From Burkholderiales bacterium (GTDB lineage Bacteria > Pseudomonadota > Gammaproteobacteria > Burkholderiales > Ga0077523), in the NCBI GenBank assembly GCA_022843925.1, contig JALHMS010000027.1, positions 1 to 52,823 on the forward strand: a stretch of 52,823 nucleotides of DNA, given 5' to 3'. The notes under the pieces were generated by a model. It saw only the letters and a program-made list of their open reading frames with translations, was not told the DNA's origin and ran no database searches. The position numbers and the translations under genes are program-made. This document shows positions 1 to 8,735 of this stretch, one piece after another; positions within the stretch are counted from its first letter, which is position 1, and each line of letters starts with the position of its first letter.

Positions 1-39
1 GATGATGCCAGGGCCCGACGCTCCGCCCGGACCGGCCTG

Positions 40-113
40 TGGAGCGGGTGAAGGGAATCGAACCCTCGTCGTAAGCTTGGAAGGCTTCTGCTCTACCATT
101 GAGCTACACCCGC
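40..113 (-). tRNA. tRNA-Gly (anticodon TCC), CCA encoded
   Basis: Read on the minus strand, a 7-bp acceptor stem GCGGGTG/CACCCGC closes at 107-113 and 44-50. The discriminator T at 43 is followed by a genomically encoded CCA at 42-40. The D arm GCTC/GAGC, the T arm with GTTCGATTC, and an anticodon loop CTTCCAA with anticodon TCC are all visible. It lies 256 bases downstream of tRNA-Tyr on the same strand. The Tyr-Gly order matches the conserved proteobacterial Thr-Tyr-Gly-Thr-tuf cluster, so tRNA-Thr and EF-Tu probably lie just beyond the left edge (inference). The first anticodon-stem pair appears mismatched (G-A). Confidence 0.95.
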
Positions 114-369
114 CCAGTTCCTCCAGCTGCAACGCCGCTCGCCATGGCGCGCGACCGATGCCCTGATGCTCGCTTTTCCTGCTGTTGCTACTCGCCTGCC
201 CGTGTCACTTTGCCTGGCTGTTGCTGCACACCCGGCGTCTTGCCATCTGCCTTGCCGCGGATCACTGTTGCCGCTGACCACTGCCACATCGACCAGCCCT
301 GACACTGCCTTGCGGCATTCCTGAGCTTCGGAACTGCCCGTATTCGACTCGCCTGGCCTGCGAAATGAC

Positions 370-454
<85 letters not shown>

Positions 455-460
455 GACGAA

Positions 461-496
461 ACGCGCAATTATCTTGATGTTCATGGGTTCTGTCAA
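461..496 (-). promoter_or_regulatory. sigma-70 promoter of the tRNA-Tyr/tRNA-Gly unit
   Basis: On the minus strand a perfect -35 TTGACA (491-496) is followed by exactly 17 bases and then a -10 GATAAT (468-473), one mismatch from TATAAT. The bases after the -10 are GC-rich (TGCGCG), the kind of discriminator linked to stringent (ppGpp/DksA) control of stable-RNA promoters. The predicted start lies about 7 bases before the tRNA-Tyr 5' end at 454. Confidence 0.85.
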
Positions 497-545
497 ACCC
501 CATGCCACATCGGGTCGCCCGAAAACCGAGAGGAATCCGGAGCAA

Positions 546-1592
546 TCAGACGGCCGGATTCGGATGCTTCAGGTGTATCGCGTCGATGGCTGCCAGCGCC
601 CCCTCGTCCAGATCGATGGCTGCTCCATCGATGTTCGCCTTCAGCTGAGCCACCGAAGTGGCCCCGACGATCGTGCTGGCGCAGAACCACCGCGAACGGA
701 CGAACGCCAGCGCCAGCGCGGCGAGACTCAGTCCCTGACTGGCAGCCAGCTCGGCGTAGGCAGCCACCGCGGGCTGGACACAGGGTTTCTGGTAGCGCTG
801 CCCGAAAGGCGGGAAGAGAGTAAGCCGCGCACCCGCCGGCTGGGCCCCGGAGAGGTACTTGCCGGTCAGGTGACCGAACGCCAACACACTGTAGGCCATC
901 AGCGGCACACCCTCGTGGCGGGTCACCTCCGACAAGCCTGCCTCGTAGGTCCGGTTGATCAGGTTGTAGGCGTTCTGGATCGACACGACCCGGGGCAGGC
1001 CGGAACGCTCGGCCGCTCGGAGGAACTGCATCACACCCCAGGGCGTTTCGTTGCTGAGACCGATGTAGCGCACCTTCCCGGCCTTGACCAGTTCGCCGAG
1101 GTGGCCGAGTTGTTCCTCGATCGGGACGGTCGCACGCTCCGCCGCAGGGTCGTAGTGAATCTTGCCGAACGCCGGCACGTACCGGTCCGGCCAGTGGATC
1201 TGGTACAGGTCGACGTAATCGGTCCGGAGTCGGCGCAGGCTGCCTTCGATGGCTTCCGAGACACCCTTCCTGTCGATCGCGAGCTGCCCACCCCGCACCC
1301 ACGCGAATCCACGGCCGGGACCGGTGATCTTCGTCGCGACGACGAACTTGTCCCGCTGCTGGCGCGCAAGCCAGGTGCCGAGGATGCTCTCCGTCCGGCC
1401 CTGCGTGTCGGCGCTGGGCGGCACCGGGTACATCTCGGCGACATCGATGAAATTCACGCCGCGCGACACCGCGTAGTCGAGCTGCGCATGCCCCTCGGCC
1501 TCCGTATTCTGCTGGCCCCAGGTCATGGACCCGAGGCAGATCTCCGACACGTTGAGATCGCTGCCGCCGAGCTTCGTGTACCGCATTTCCAT
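546..1592 (-). CDS. tas: aldo/keto reductase, Tas-like
   Basis: A 348-residue NAD(P)H-dependent oxidoreductase of the aldo/keto reductase superfamily, predicted cytoplasmic. The N-terminus reads MEMRYTKLGGSDL and is followed by the Tas hallmarks LGSMTWGEQN-like (here GQQN), HAQLDYA and DVAEMYPVPP. The catalytic Asp/Tyr pair lies in DVAEMYP, the catalytic Lys in VATKITGPG and the His in IHWPDRY. Length matches E. coli Tas (about 346). I chose the ATG at 1592 because GGAG precedes it by 6 bases and the longer upstream extension is not family-like. It follows a RidA-family gene by 52 bases on the same strand, so the two may be co-transcribed. In E. coli, Tas was found as a suppressor of tyrosine auxotrophy in starving cells; the physiological substrate is unknown. 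Confidence 0.9.
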   Translation of the reverse strand: MEMRYTKLGGSDLNVSEICLGSMTWGQQNTEAEGHAQLDYAVSRGVNFIDVAEMYPVPPSADTQGRTESILGTWLARQQRDKFVVATKITGPGRGFAWVRGGQLAIDRKGVSEAIEGSLRRLRTDYVDLYQIHWPDRYVPAFGKIHYDPAAERATVPIEEQLGHLGELVKAGKVRYIGLSNETPWGVMQFLRAAERSGLPRVVSIQNAYNLINRTYEAGLSEVTRHEGVPLMAYSVLAFGHLTGKYLSGAQPAGARLTLFPPFGQRYQKPCVQPAVAAYAELAASQGLSLAALALAFVRSRWFCASTIVGATSVAQLKANIDGAAIDLDEGALAAIDAIHLKHPNPAV

Positions 1593-1644
1593 TCCGATCT
1601 CCGAATACGGCCTGCCTTTCCCGGCAAACCTGGTGAGGTTCCCT

Positions 1645-2106
1645 CTAGCCGCCTGCAACCGCCACCACCATCCGCACCTCCACTGCTGCCCCCCTCGGAA
1701 GCTCTGCCACGCCCACGGCCGTCCGCGCGTGCCGACCGGCCTCGCCGAAAACTTCCTGGAGAAACTTGGATGCGGCATCCATCACCCTCGGCTGCTCACG
1801 GAATCCCGGGGCGGACGCGACGAACCCCATCACCTCGACGATGCGATCCACGCGATCGAGCGATCCGAGCGCGCCGCGCAGCACCGAAAGCGCCTGCAGC
1901 ACACAGGCACGCGCGGCCACCTCGGCCTGTGCGACCGTGACGTCGTCCCCGACCCGCCCGACGGCGGCGAGTTCGCCGTCGACCCACGGCAGCTGCCCGC
2001 TCACCCAGGCCAGTCCGCCATGGACCACGACGGGCACGTACGCGAACTTCGGTACCGCTGCGACGGGCAGAACGATGTTCAGAGCGGCGAGTCTACTTTC
2101 GTGCAT
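1645..2106 (-). CDS. RidA family protein (YjgF/YER057c/UK114)
   Basis: A 153-residue protein of the RidA fold. Members hydrolyse reactive enamine/imine intermediates or act as related deaminases, usually as cytoplasmic trimers. The sequence begins MHESRLAAL and shows the family core WVSGQLPWVDG near residues 34-44, a long helix with QALSVLRGALGSLDRV, and the C-terminal strand containing ARTAVGVAELPRGA with VEVRMVVAVA. It belongs to the longer (about 150 residues) RidA subfamily, which often lacks the canonical active-site Arg. The Arg in HARTAVGV sits where that residue is expected, but I cannot align it. The ATG at 2106 has GAGGGG a few bases upstream. It heads a probable ridA-tas transcription unit. 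Confidence 0.85.
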   Translation of the reverse strand: MHESRLAALNIVLPVAAVPKFAYVPVVVHGGLAWVSGQLPWVDGELAAVGRVGDDVTVAQAEVAARACVLQALSVLRGALGSLDRVDRIVEVMGFVASAPGFREQPRVMDAASKFLQEVFGEAGRHARTAVGVAELPRGAAVEVRMVVAVAGG

Positions 2107-2272
2107 GTGTTACCCCTCAACGAAGGCATGAGTCAGTCGTTAGAGACGAGGCGGCGCAGGGACGCCGGGAGGTGGTCCGGCTTCTGCTCCCTTGATTTCA
2201 GATCGGGGCACTCCCAGATGTGGTTGCACGGAACTTGCCCTGACACAGTCACGAACGTCGGAGGTCATTGCC

Positions 2273-2503
2273 ATGAACGTGATCTACAACAGCCCCAACT
2301 ACCATGTCGTCGAGTACCCCGGTCACGGTTTCGAGGTGATCGCGAAGCACGCGGCAAAAGGGGCCTACCTCTCAGGAGAGACGGCCACCCGGTTCCGCGA
2401 CTATCTCGCCCAGGCTGCAGCGGAAGACGCGTCCATCGAGGTGGTGGACGAATACCTGGGAAATTTCGACGAGTTCATGAATCAGCCGGCCATCTATCAC
2501 TGA
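2273..2503 (+). CDS. DUF3567 family protein
   Basis: A 76-residue small soluble protein starting MNVIYNSPNYHVVEYP and ending FDEFMNQPAIYH. This matches the DUF3567 family of unknown function, which I know mainly from Betaproteobacteria. There is no signal peptide or membrane segment. I chose the ATG at 2273 because a strong GGAGG (2260-2264) precedes it with good spacing; the longer in-frame extension upstream has none. A good intrinsic terminator follows 46 bases after the stop, so it is probably monocistronic. It is divergent from the ridA-tas pair with 166 bases between them, in which I found no convincing -10/-35 pair. Confidence 0.85.
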   Translation: MNVIYNSPNYHVVEYPGHGFEVIAKHAAKGAYLSGETATRFRDYLAQAAAEDASIEVVDEYLGNFDEFMNQPAIYH

Positions 2504-2549
2504 CATTCCGACCGGGGCGGCGCCGGCGGCCCTCCCCTGCCACCCAACG

Positions 2550-2580
2550 ACGGCACGCCTGTATCAGGCGTGCCGTTTTT
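2550..2580 (+). terminator. intrinsic terminator after the DUF3567 gene
   Basis: A perfect 12-bp stem ACGGCACGCCTG/CAGGCGTGCCGT with a 3-base loop (TAT) is followed by four further T's, giving a T5 run that starts within the stem end. It lies between two converging genes (DUF3567 and lldP). Only the plus direction has a proper U-tract; on the minus side an A-tract precedes the stem and no U-tract follows. Confidence 0.92.
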
Positions 2581-2593
2581 CTTGCCGGCGACC

Positions 2594-4297
2594 TCAGTGC
2601 GCAGCAGCGCCCAATCCGGGCGGTCCGAGGACCATCTCCGTGAAGGGATACACATACGCCTGCAACATCACGAAGAGGCCGATCAGGCAGGCAAGCGCCA
2701 GCGAGTGCCAGAACACATACCGCAGGATCACGCCCTCCTTGCCGACGTAGTTGGTTGCCACGGAGGCGACCACGATGGACTGCGCGTCGATCATCTTGCC
2801 CATGACCCCGCCGGAGCTGTTCGCGGCCGCCATCAGCGTCGGCGACAGCCCGAGCTTGTTTGCCGTGATTTGTTGCTGGCTGCCGAACAGCGCGTTGGAT
2901 CCTGCATCCGTGCCCGTCAGCGCCACCCCGACCCAGCCGATCAGTGTCCCGAAGAACGGGTACAGCCAGCCCGTGTTGGCGAACGCAAGACCCATCGTGG
3001 CGTCCATGCCCGAGTACCGGGTCGTGTAGGCCAGCGCGATCATCGCGATGATCGTGATCACCGAGGTGCGCATGATCCACACGGTCTCGAGCCATTCGGA
3101 CACGAGTTCCTTGAGCTTGAATCCCATGACCAGCCCGCTGATCACGGCCGCGATCAGGATGCCGGTGCCGGTTGCGGAGATGATCCCGAACTTGAGGACC
3201 GCACCCTCCGTGTGCGGTGTCGCGACGGCAGGCGCCACGCGCTGCACCATCTTGTGCAGACCGGTCATCTCGAACTCGAAGTACGTGATGCCCTTCATGT
3301 TGAGCCAGGCCTTCACGAAGGGCAGGCCCCAGGCGAACAGGATCACCGTCAGGATGATCCATGGCGTCCAGGCCTTCACCACGAGATCCTTGGAGTGGCC
3401 ATGGTTGACGGCGGCCGCCTGCGAGTAAGGGACCATCCCTGCCGCAGAGCCGTCAGCGGCGATCATGACCTGCGTGGGCTTCCAGAACTTCAGGAACACC
3501 GCGACGGAGACCATCGAGATCATCGCGGAGAGCATGTCCACGAGCCACGGACCGTGGTAGTTCGAGATGATGAACTGCGGGACAGCGAAGCTCACACCCG
3601 CCACCAGGATGGCCGGCCAGATCTCCATCGACCGCTTGAAGCCGCAGAACGTGATCACCAGCCAGAACGGCACGATCACCGAGAAGAACGGCAGCTGCCG
3701 GCCCACCATGGCCGACAGCGTCAGCAGGTACTCGTCGGTGTTCTGCGTGACGCTGTTCAGCACGATGATCGGCGTGCCAAGGCCACCGTAGGCCACCGGC
3801 GCCGTGTTCGCGATCAGCGAGAGTCCGGAGGCCGCGAGCGGGGAGAAGCCCAGGCCGATCAGGATGGCGCCGGTCACCGCGACGGGCGTCCCGCCGCCTG
3901 CCGCACCCTCGAAGAACGCACCGAAGCAGAAGGCGATCAGCACCAGCTGCAGACGGCGGTCGCCGGTGATGGCGCCGATGGAGTCCTGCAGGACCTTGAA
4001 CAGTCCGGCCTTCTGCGTGAGCCGGTACAGGAAGATCAGGTTCACGATGATCCAGCCGATGCCGACCACCGCGAACGAGGCGCCGAAGAACGCCGCCGTC
4101 CCGGCCATCTTGAGCGGCATCCCGAGCAGGAACACGGCGATGGCGAACGCCGAGACCAGCCCCAGAATCGCGGCCACGTGCGCCTTGATGTGGAAGAAGC
4201 CCAGGCCGCCGAGCAGCACGAGCACGGGTATCGCCGCGACCAGCGTGGACAGGAATGTATTGCCCAGCGGGTCGTAGACCTGCGACCAGACTTCCAT
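2594..4297 (-). CDS. lldP: L-lactate permease (LctP/LldP family)
   Basis: A 567-residue inner-membrane symporter of the LctP family (TC 2.A.14) importing L-lactate (often D-lactate and glycolate too) with protons. The N-terminus MEVWSQVYDPLGNTFLSTL, the motif FGAFFEGAAGGGTPVAVTGA near residues 130-150, and the late motif FGSQQQITANKLG are family signatures. A dozen or so hydrophobic segments span the whole length. The ATG at 4297 has GGAGG about 5 bases upstream; an in-frame upstream extension to 4483 lacks this and is arginine-rich. No lactate dehydrogenase gene or LldR regulator is adjacent, so the lactate assignment rests on the family alone. It is divergent from the EamA gene. A TATACT -10-like hexamer lies upstream (about 4358) without a good -35. 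Confidence 0.93.
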   Translation of the reverse strand: MEVWSQVYDPLGNTFLSTLVAAIPVLVLLGGLGFFHIKAHVAAILGLVSAFAIAVFLLGMPLKMAGTAAFFGASFAVVGIGWIIVNLIFLYRLTQKAGLFKVLQDSIGAITGDRRLQLVLIAFCFGAFFEGAAGGGTPVAVTGAILIGLGFSPLAASGLSLIANTAPVAYGGLGTPIIVLNSVTQNTDEYLLTLSAMVGRQLPFFSVIVPFWLVITFCGFKRSMEIWPAILVAGVSFAVPQFIISNYHGPWLVDMLSAMISMVSVAVFLKFWKPTQVMIAADGSAAGMVPYSQAAAVNHGHSKDLVVKAWTPWIILTVILFAWGLPFVKAWLNMKGITYFEFEMTGLHKMVQRVAPAVATPHTEGAVLKFGIISATGTGILIAAVISGLVMGFKLKELVSEWLETVWIMRTSVITIIAMIALAYTTRYSGMDATMGLAFANTGWLYPFFGTLIGWVGVALTGTDAGSNALFGSQQQITANKLGLSPTLMAAANSSGGVMGKMIDAQSIVVASVATNYVGKEGVILRYVFWHSLALACLIGLFVMLQAYVYPFTEMVLGPPGLGAAAH

Positions 4298-4494
4298 CGA
4301 ACCTCCCCCTTCGGTTTTTTTCGGAATCCCTGCCGTCCTAGGATCGGCGCGGAAGTATAGTCGCTGGAAAGGGTGTCGCGGCACCTTGCGACGCGCTTCC
4401 CGAAGGGTTTTTACTGCGCTCCGTGACCCTGCGAATTCCGCTCGTCCGGCAGCCCGCCCGAGCCACCGTTCCCGGGCGTCCAACCCACCTCACG

Positions 4495-5385
4495 ATGACC
4501 GTCACTCCCCATGCCGAGCGGGCACGCGCCGCCGGTGCTCTCGCCCTCCTGTCGCTCCTCTGGGGATACAACTGGGTGGCCATGAAGGCGGGGCTCGCCC
4601 ACGCCTCGCCGCTCGGCATCGCCAGCTGGCGATTCCTGTTCGGTGCGATCTCCCTCCTGCCCGTGCTCGCCTGGATGCGTCGCCCCCTGGGCGTTCCGCG
4701 AAGCGAGTGGTGGCTGGTGGCCGCGCTGTCCGTGCTCCTCGTGCTCAACTTCGGCTCGTGCTTCACGGCACTCAGCATGGCCGGCACCGGCAAGACCGCC
4801 GTGCTGGTGTACACCATGCCCTTCTGGACCGTCGTGCTCGCGCGCGTCTTCCTGCATGAACGCATGCGACCCGCGCAGTGGGTTGCGGTGACGCTGGCCG
4901 GCGCCGGCCTCGTCGTGCTGGTGGACCCCATGCACCTGCGCGGCCTCGCGGCGAGCATGATCGCCGTCGGCGCAGGATTCTTCTGGGGTGGGAGCGTCGT
5001 CCTCGTCAAGGCCGTGCAGGGGCGGGTCGGGACCCACGTCCTCACGCTCACCTTCTGGCAGATGCTGGTCGGCTGCGCCGTCTTCTTCGTTGCGAACGCT
5101 GCCCTGGACCTTCGCGACACCGAGTGGACGACGGCATTCGTCGGCGCACTCGCCTACACGTCGGTGCTGGCATCGACGGTCGCGTGGCTCCTCTTCTATT
5201 ACGCGCTCGAACGCCTGCCGGCCGGAATGGCTGGTCTTGGCACCCTCGCGACGCCGGTCATCGGCGTCCTGTGCGCCTGGCTTGCCTTCGATGAAATCCC
5301 CTCGCGCCAGGAGGCCGCCGGGATGGTCCTCATCGGCGTCGGCCTTGTCCTCCTCGCGGTTCCTGCGCGCAGTCGCCCGGCGTAA
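4495..5385 (+). CDS. EamA/DMT family transporter
   Basis: A 296-residue inner-membrane protein with about ten hydrophobic segments in two EamA repeats, of the drug/metabolite exporter superfamily. The first repeat begins LSLLWGYNWVAMKAGL and contains MPFWTVVLAR; the second has FFWGGSVVLVKA and the family-typical LGTLATPVIGVLCAW with a charged-residue end. Such proteins export amino acids, nucleobases or drugs; the substrate cannot be read from sequence. The start is uncertain: I chose the ATG at 4495 (MTVTPHAERARA) because a GTG-initiated form at 4423 adds an atypical tail, but neither has a clear ribosome binding site. A binding-protein gene follows 61 bases later on the same strand. Confidence 0.88.
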   Translation: MTVTPHAERARAAGALALLSLLWGYNWVAMKAGLAHASPLGIASWRFLFGAISLLPVLAWMRRPLGVPRSEWWLVAALSVLLVLNFGSCFTALSMAGTGKTAVLVYTMPFWTVVLARVFLHERMRPAQWVAVTLAGAGLVVLVDPMHLRGLAASMIAVGAGFFWGGSVVLVKAVQGRVGTHVLTLTFWQMLVGCAVFFVANAALDLRDTEWTTAFVGALAYTSVLASTVAWLLFYYALERLPAGMAGLGTLATPVIGVLCAWLAFDEIPSRQEAAGMVLIGVGLVLLAVPARSRPA

Positions 5386-5446
5386 GATCCAACCGCCCGC
5401 CTGCCCGACAGAGCGGCCACGAAAAACGACATGGGAGGAATTTCCA

Positions 5447-6703
5447 ATGCGCAAACGCGCGTACGCACTCGCCGCTGGTCTGGCAACCGGTCTGGCCCTT
5501 CTGGCCGGACAGGCCACGCAGGCTTTCGCGGAGGATCCGGTCCGCATCGCCTTCATCGATCCGCTTTCGGGTCCGTTCGCCAACCTCGGCGAATCCGAGC
5601 TGCGTCACTTCCAGCTCGTGGCCGACATGATCAACGCGCGCGGTGGCGTCCTCGGCCGCAAGATCGAGATCGTCGCGATGGACAACAAGACGAGCCCGCA
5701 GGAATCCGTGCTCGCGCTGAAGCAGGCCATCGACCAGGGCATCCGGTACATCACCCAGGGCAACGGATCGAACGTCGCGCACGCGCTCCTGGACACGCTC
5801 GACAAGCACAACAAGCGCAATCCCGAGCAGGCGGTGATGTACCTCAACTACGCGGCCGTCGACCCCGCGCTGACCAACGAGAAGTGCTCCTTCTTCCACT
5901 TCCGGTTCGACGCCGACGCCGACATGAAGATGCAGGCCATGGTCGACTCCGTCGCCGAGAACAAGGCCCTCACCAAGATCTACCTGCTCAACCAGGACTA
6001 CGCGTTCGGCCAGGCCGCTTCGCGTGCCGCGAAGTTGATGCTCCCGAAGAAGCGCCCTGACATCCAGATCGTCGGCGACGACCTCCACCCGCTCGGCAAG
6101 GTGAAGGACTTCGCCCCCTACGTCGCGAAGATCAAGGCCTCGGGCGCGCAGGCGGTGATCACCGGCAACTGGGGCAACGATCTGTCGCTGCTCGTGAAGG
6201 CCAGCAAGGAAGCCGGTCTAGCCGTCGACTTCTACACGTACTACGGCTGGATCACCGGCACGCCCGCCGCCATCGGCGAGTCCGGGGTGGGCCACCTGAA
6301 GGCGGTGAGCACCTGGCACGCGAACGTCGGCACGCCGCACGCCGCGAAGATGCACGCCGCCTTCCGCGAGCGCTACAAGAATGGCAAGGACGACTGGTTC
6401 TTCAACCTCTCCCCCGTGCTCGAGATGCTCGTGAAGGCCATGGAGCAGGTGAAGTCGACGGAGCCCCTGCCGGTCGCGCGCGCGCTCGAGGGCATGAAGT
6501 ACCAGAGCGACACCGGCGAGGTGGTCATGCGGACGGACAACCACCAGCTCCTGCAGCCGATCTACATCTCGAGCTTCGCGAAGGTCGACGGCAAGACGGT
6601 CAAGTTCGACGTCGACCGCTCCGGCTACGGCATGCGCACCGACTTCCGCATCGAGGCGAAGGACACCGCGATGCCGACCACCTGCAAGATGGAACGCCCG
6701 TGA
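5447..6703 (+). CDS. branched-chain amino acid-type ABC transporter substrate-binding protein
   Basis: A 418-residue periplasmic binding protein of the LivJ/HAAT group. A signal peptide (MRKRAYALAAG through AFA, cleavage near residue 28) precedes the Peripla_BP_6 fold opening VRIAFIDPLSGPFANLGE. Further fold markers are NARGGVLGRKIE with the Lys-Thr-Ser-Pro turn, GNGSNVAHAL and the hinge region LNQDYAFGQAA. The ATG at 5447 has a strong GGGAGGAA. No LivH/M permease or LivG/F ATPase follows: the next gene is convergent and begins 7 bases after the stop. It must therefore work with a transporter encoded elsewhere or serve as a sensor or solute-binding orphan. Ligand class is inferred from family only; relatives bind amino acids, urea or aromatic acids. 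Confidence 0.9.
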   Translation: MRKRAYALAAGLATGLALLAGQATQAFAEDPVRIAFIDPLSGPFANLGESELRHFQLVADMINARGGVLGRKIEIVAMDNKTSPQESVLALKQAIDQGIRYITQGNGSNVAHALLDTLDKHNKRNPEQAVMYLNYAAVDPALTNEKCSFFHFRFDADADMKMQAMVDSVAENKALTKIYLLNQDYAFGQAASRAAKLMLPKKRPDIQIVGDDLHPLGKVKDFAPYVAKIKASGAQAVITGNWGNDLSLLVKASKEAGLAVDFYTYYGWITGTPAAIGESGVGHLKAVSTWHANVGTPHAAKMHAAFRERYKNGKDDWFFNLSPVLEMLVKAMEQVKSTEPLPVARALEGMKYQSDTGEVVMRTDNHQLLQPIYISSFAKVDGKTVKFDVDRSGYGMRTDFRIEAKDTAMPTTCKMERP

Positions 6704-6710
6704 CCGCGAT

Positions 6711-8735
6711 TCACGACCGACCGGCGCCCTCGTCCACCATGGCTTTCACGCCGTCCGTGGCCTGACCGAGGGCGCCGCGCTCCACCCGCTCCCGCAGTGC
6801 CTGCGCGTCCGCCGACAAGGCGGCACGCGCAGCCTCCCCCACCTCCCGCGGATCGAACCGCCAGCGGCGATACGCCCTCGCCACCCGCTCAGCCAGAGCG
6901 CGCGTCCCCGCATCGCTCCAGGGCAGCATAGGCAGCCACGCATGCACCGGTGACGCCGCAGCGCGCGCGAAGCCCAGCCGGCGCAGCGCATCCTCCAGCG
7001 CGGCGATGCCGGGCTCCGGGCTGCCCACCGGCAGCATCGCCACACCGGCATCGGTCCGCCGGCTCCGCCGTACGACGCCCCACGCCACCCAGCCGGCCAG
7101 CGGTGCGATCAGCAGCAGCCACAACGGATTCATCGACGACGTCTCGTCCGTCCCGCCCTGCCGCCATAGCGTGAAACGGTAGCGCAGCCAGGCGAACGGG
7201 TCCGTCACGGTCTCCCACCACGGCGCGCCGGTCGCCTCCGCCTCGATCCAGCCGCCGGGCGTCGGATCCACATCCCGCCAAGCACCGTCGATCCAGGCAG
7301 TCGTCCAGGCGTGACCGTCGCGGGCGCGCATGACCCACGCCCCCTCGAGATCGCTCCACTCGTGCACGGCGTAGCCCGTGACGTAGCGCGCGGGGATTCC
7401 CATCCGGCGCAGCAGCAGCGTGGTCGCCGAGGCGAAGTACTCGCAGTGCCCGCGACGGTCCGTCGCCAGGAACTGCGCGAGCGTGCGACGCCGGCCGTCG
7501 GCGGTCTCCAGCCGGGTCGTGTACTGGAAGCGCGACGCGAAGAACGCCACGATCGCCTCCGGACGTTCGCGGTCGGGCACCCCCGCGAGCGCGGCCTCGG
7601 CAATCACCGCGTCCAGCGCCCCTGCGACGGTTGCCGGCACACCGAGATCGGCCGGACCCGGCATCGCATCGTCCGGCGCGTCCCGCGAGACCTGCGCCGT
7701 GAAAGCGAGCAGCGGCGGGCCCTTCACGGCCCGCACGGTCCCCGTGGTGCTCGCCTCCACCCGGTCGACGTTGAGGCCGTCCAGCCGCACCGTACCCGGC
7801 GGCAGCGGAAGCACGCCGCGCCCGCCCTCCAGCCACATCGAGAGCCCCCACGCGCCCGACACCTCGGACGCCGCGATCCGCCACGCGGACTCTCCCTCCG
7901 GCGGCACCGCCCGGAAGATGTTCTGGCGCGCGAACCAGGTGTCGTGCGCGAAGCTCTCGTAGACGCCGTCGCGCAACCTTGCGGGAGGCGGCCCCGTCCC
8001 GCGCAGACGCGCAACGACACGGCCGGAGAGTTTCAGCCGGCCGAGTTCACCGATCGCCGTGGACGTGCGCGATCCGTCCCTGCGGTTCGCGAGCCGGTCG
8101 CGAAGGGCCTCCATCACCGTCGCTTCCATGTACGCCTGGAGTTGCACCATCCCCGCCTGCAGAACCCAGGCGAGGCCGAGCGCCGCAACGAAGACGAGGG
8201 GAAAACGCCATGACCGGACTGTCGATACCCGCTGCTGCCGGAGCAGCAGACCGGCCAACGCGGCCGCCGCGAACGCCATCGCGGGATGCCGCGGATTCCC
8301 GCAGGCCGCGGACAGCAAGCACACCCAGACGAACGTCGGCGCGAGATCGAGACGCACCTGCGCTGCCGGCGTCGCACCCGCACCCCGAAGCGACCAGAAG
8401 AACGCCGTCAGCGGCACCGTCCCGGCGCCACCGAGCCGCTGCATCACGAGGAGCGGTGCGAGCACGACGGGAAGCCAGACCAGCGTCGCGAGGATGCCCT
8501 CCCCGGCATGCCGGCTCCCGAACCACTGCCAGCCGAGCAGCAGCACGAGGGCGATGCTCGCGAGATCCGCCACGCGCTCGAACTCCCGGCGCTCGAACAC
8601 CCAGCGGGCACGGATGGCCCGGACGCCTTCGACGGTGAGCGCGAGCAGTACGCCAGCCACGGGATACCCGGCCGCGATCCCCCAGAAGAGCGCCGCCGCG
8701 CCTCCGAGCGGCAGTCGGACCCCGCTCATCCGCAT
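6711..8735 (-). CDS. TgpA-like membrane transglutaminase (DUF3488 + transglutaminase core)
   Basis: A 674-residue inner-membrane protein. About six hydrophobic segments fill residues 10-200 (DUF3488), then a periplasmic transglutaminase-like domain, a further membrane segment near 538-555, and a cytoplasmic C-terminal DUF4129-like tail. The Cys-His-Asp triad is visible: Cys431 in RRGHCEYFAS, His475 in DGHAWTTAW and Asp490 in DVDPTP. Pseudomonas aeruginosa TgpA is an essential member of this family; the substrate is not settled. The ATG at 8735 overlaps the DUF58 stop by 10 bases; an alternative ATG at 8729 would give a classic ATGA overlap. It is the last gene of an exbB-exbD-moxR-DUF58-tgpA series with overlapping ends, and ends 7 bases from the convergent binding-protein gene. 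Confidence 0.9.
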   Translation of the reverse strand: MRMSGVRLPLGGAAALFWGIAAGYPVAGVLLALTVEGVRAIRARWVFERREFERVADLASIALVLLLGWQWFGSRHAGEGILATLVWLPVVLAPLLVMQRLGGAGTVPLTAFFWSLRGAGATPAAQVRLDLAPTFVWVCLLSAACGNPRHPAMAFAAAALAGLLLRQQRVSTVRSWRFPLVFVAALGLAWVLQAGMVQLQAYMEATVMEALRDRLANRRDGSRTSTAIGELGRLKLSGRVVARLRGTGPPPARLRDGVYESFAHDTWFARQNIFRAVPPEGESAWRIAASEVSGAWGLSMWLEGGRGVLPLPPGTVRLDGLNVDRVEASTTGTVRAVKGPPLLAFTAQVSRDAPDDAMPGPADLGVPATVAGALDAVIAEAALAGVPDRERPEAIVAFFASRFQYTTRLETADGRRRTLAQFLATDRRGHCEYFASATTLLLRRMGIPARYVTGYAVHEWSDLEGAWVMRARDGHAWTTAWIDGAWRDVDPTPGGWIEAEATGAPWWETVTDPFAWLRYRFTLWRQGGTDETSSMNPLWLLLIAPLAGWVAWGVVRRSRRTDAGVAMLPVGSPEPGIAALEDALRRLGFARAAASPVHAWLPMLPWSDAGTRALAERVARAYRRWRFDPREVGEAARAALSADAQALRERVERGALGQATDGVKAMVDEGAGRS

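Noticed and set aside
2570-4360. 596-codon plus-strand frame opposite lldP
   Set aside because: The composition is hydrophilic and random-like, while the minus frame is an unmistakable lactate permease with its own ribosome site.
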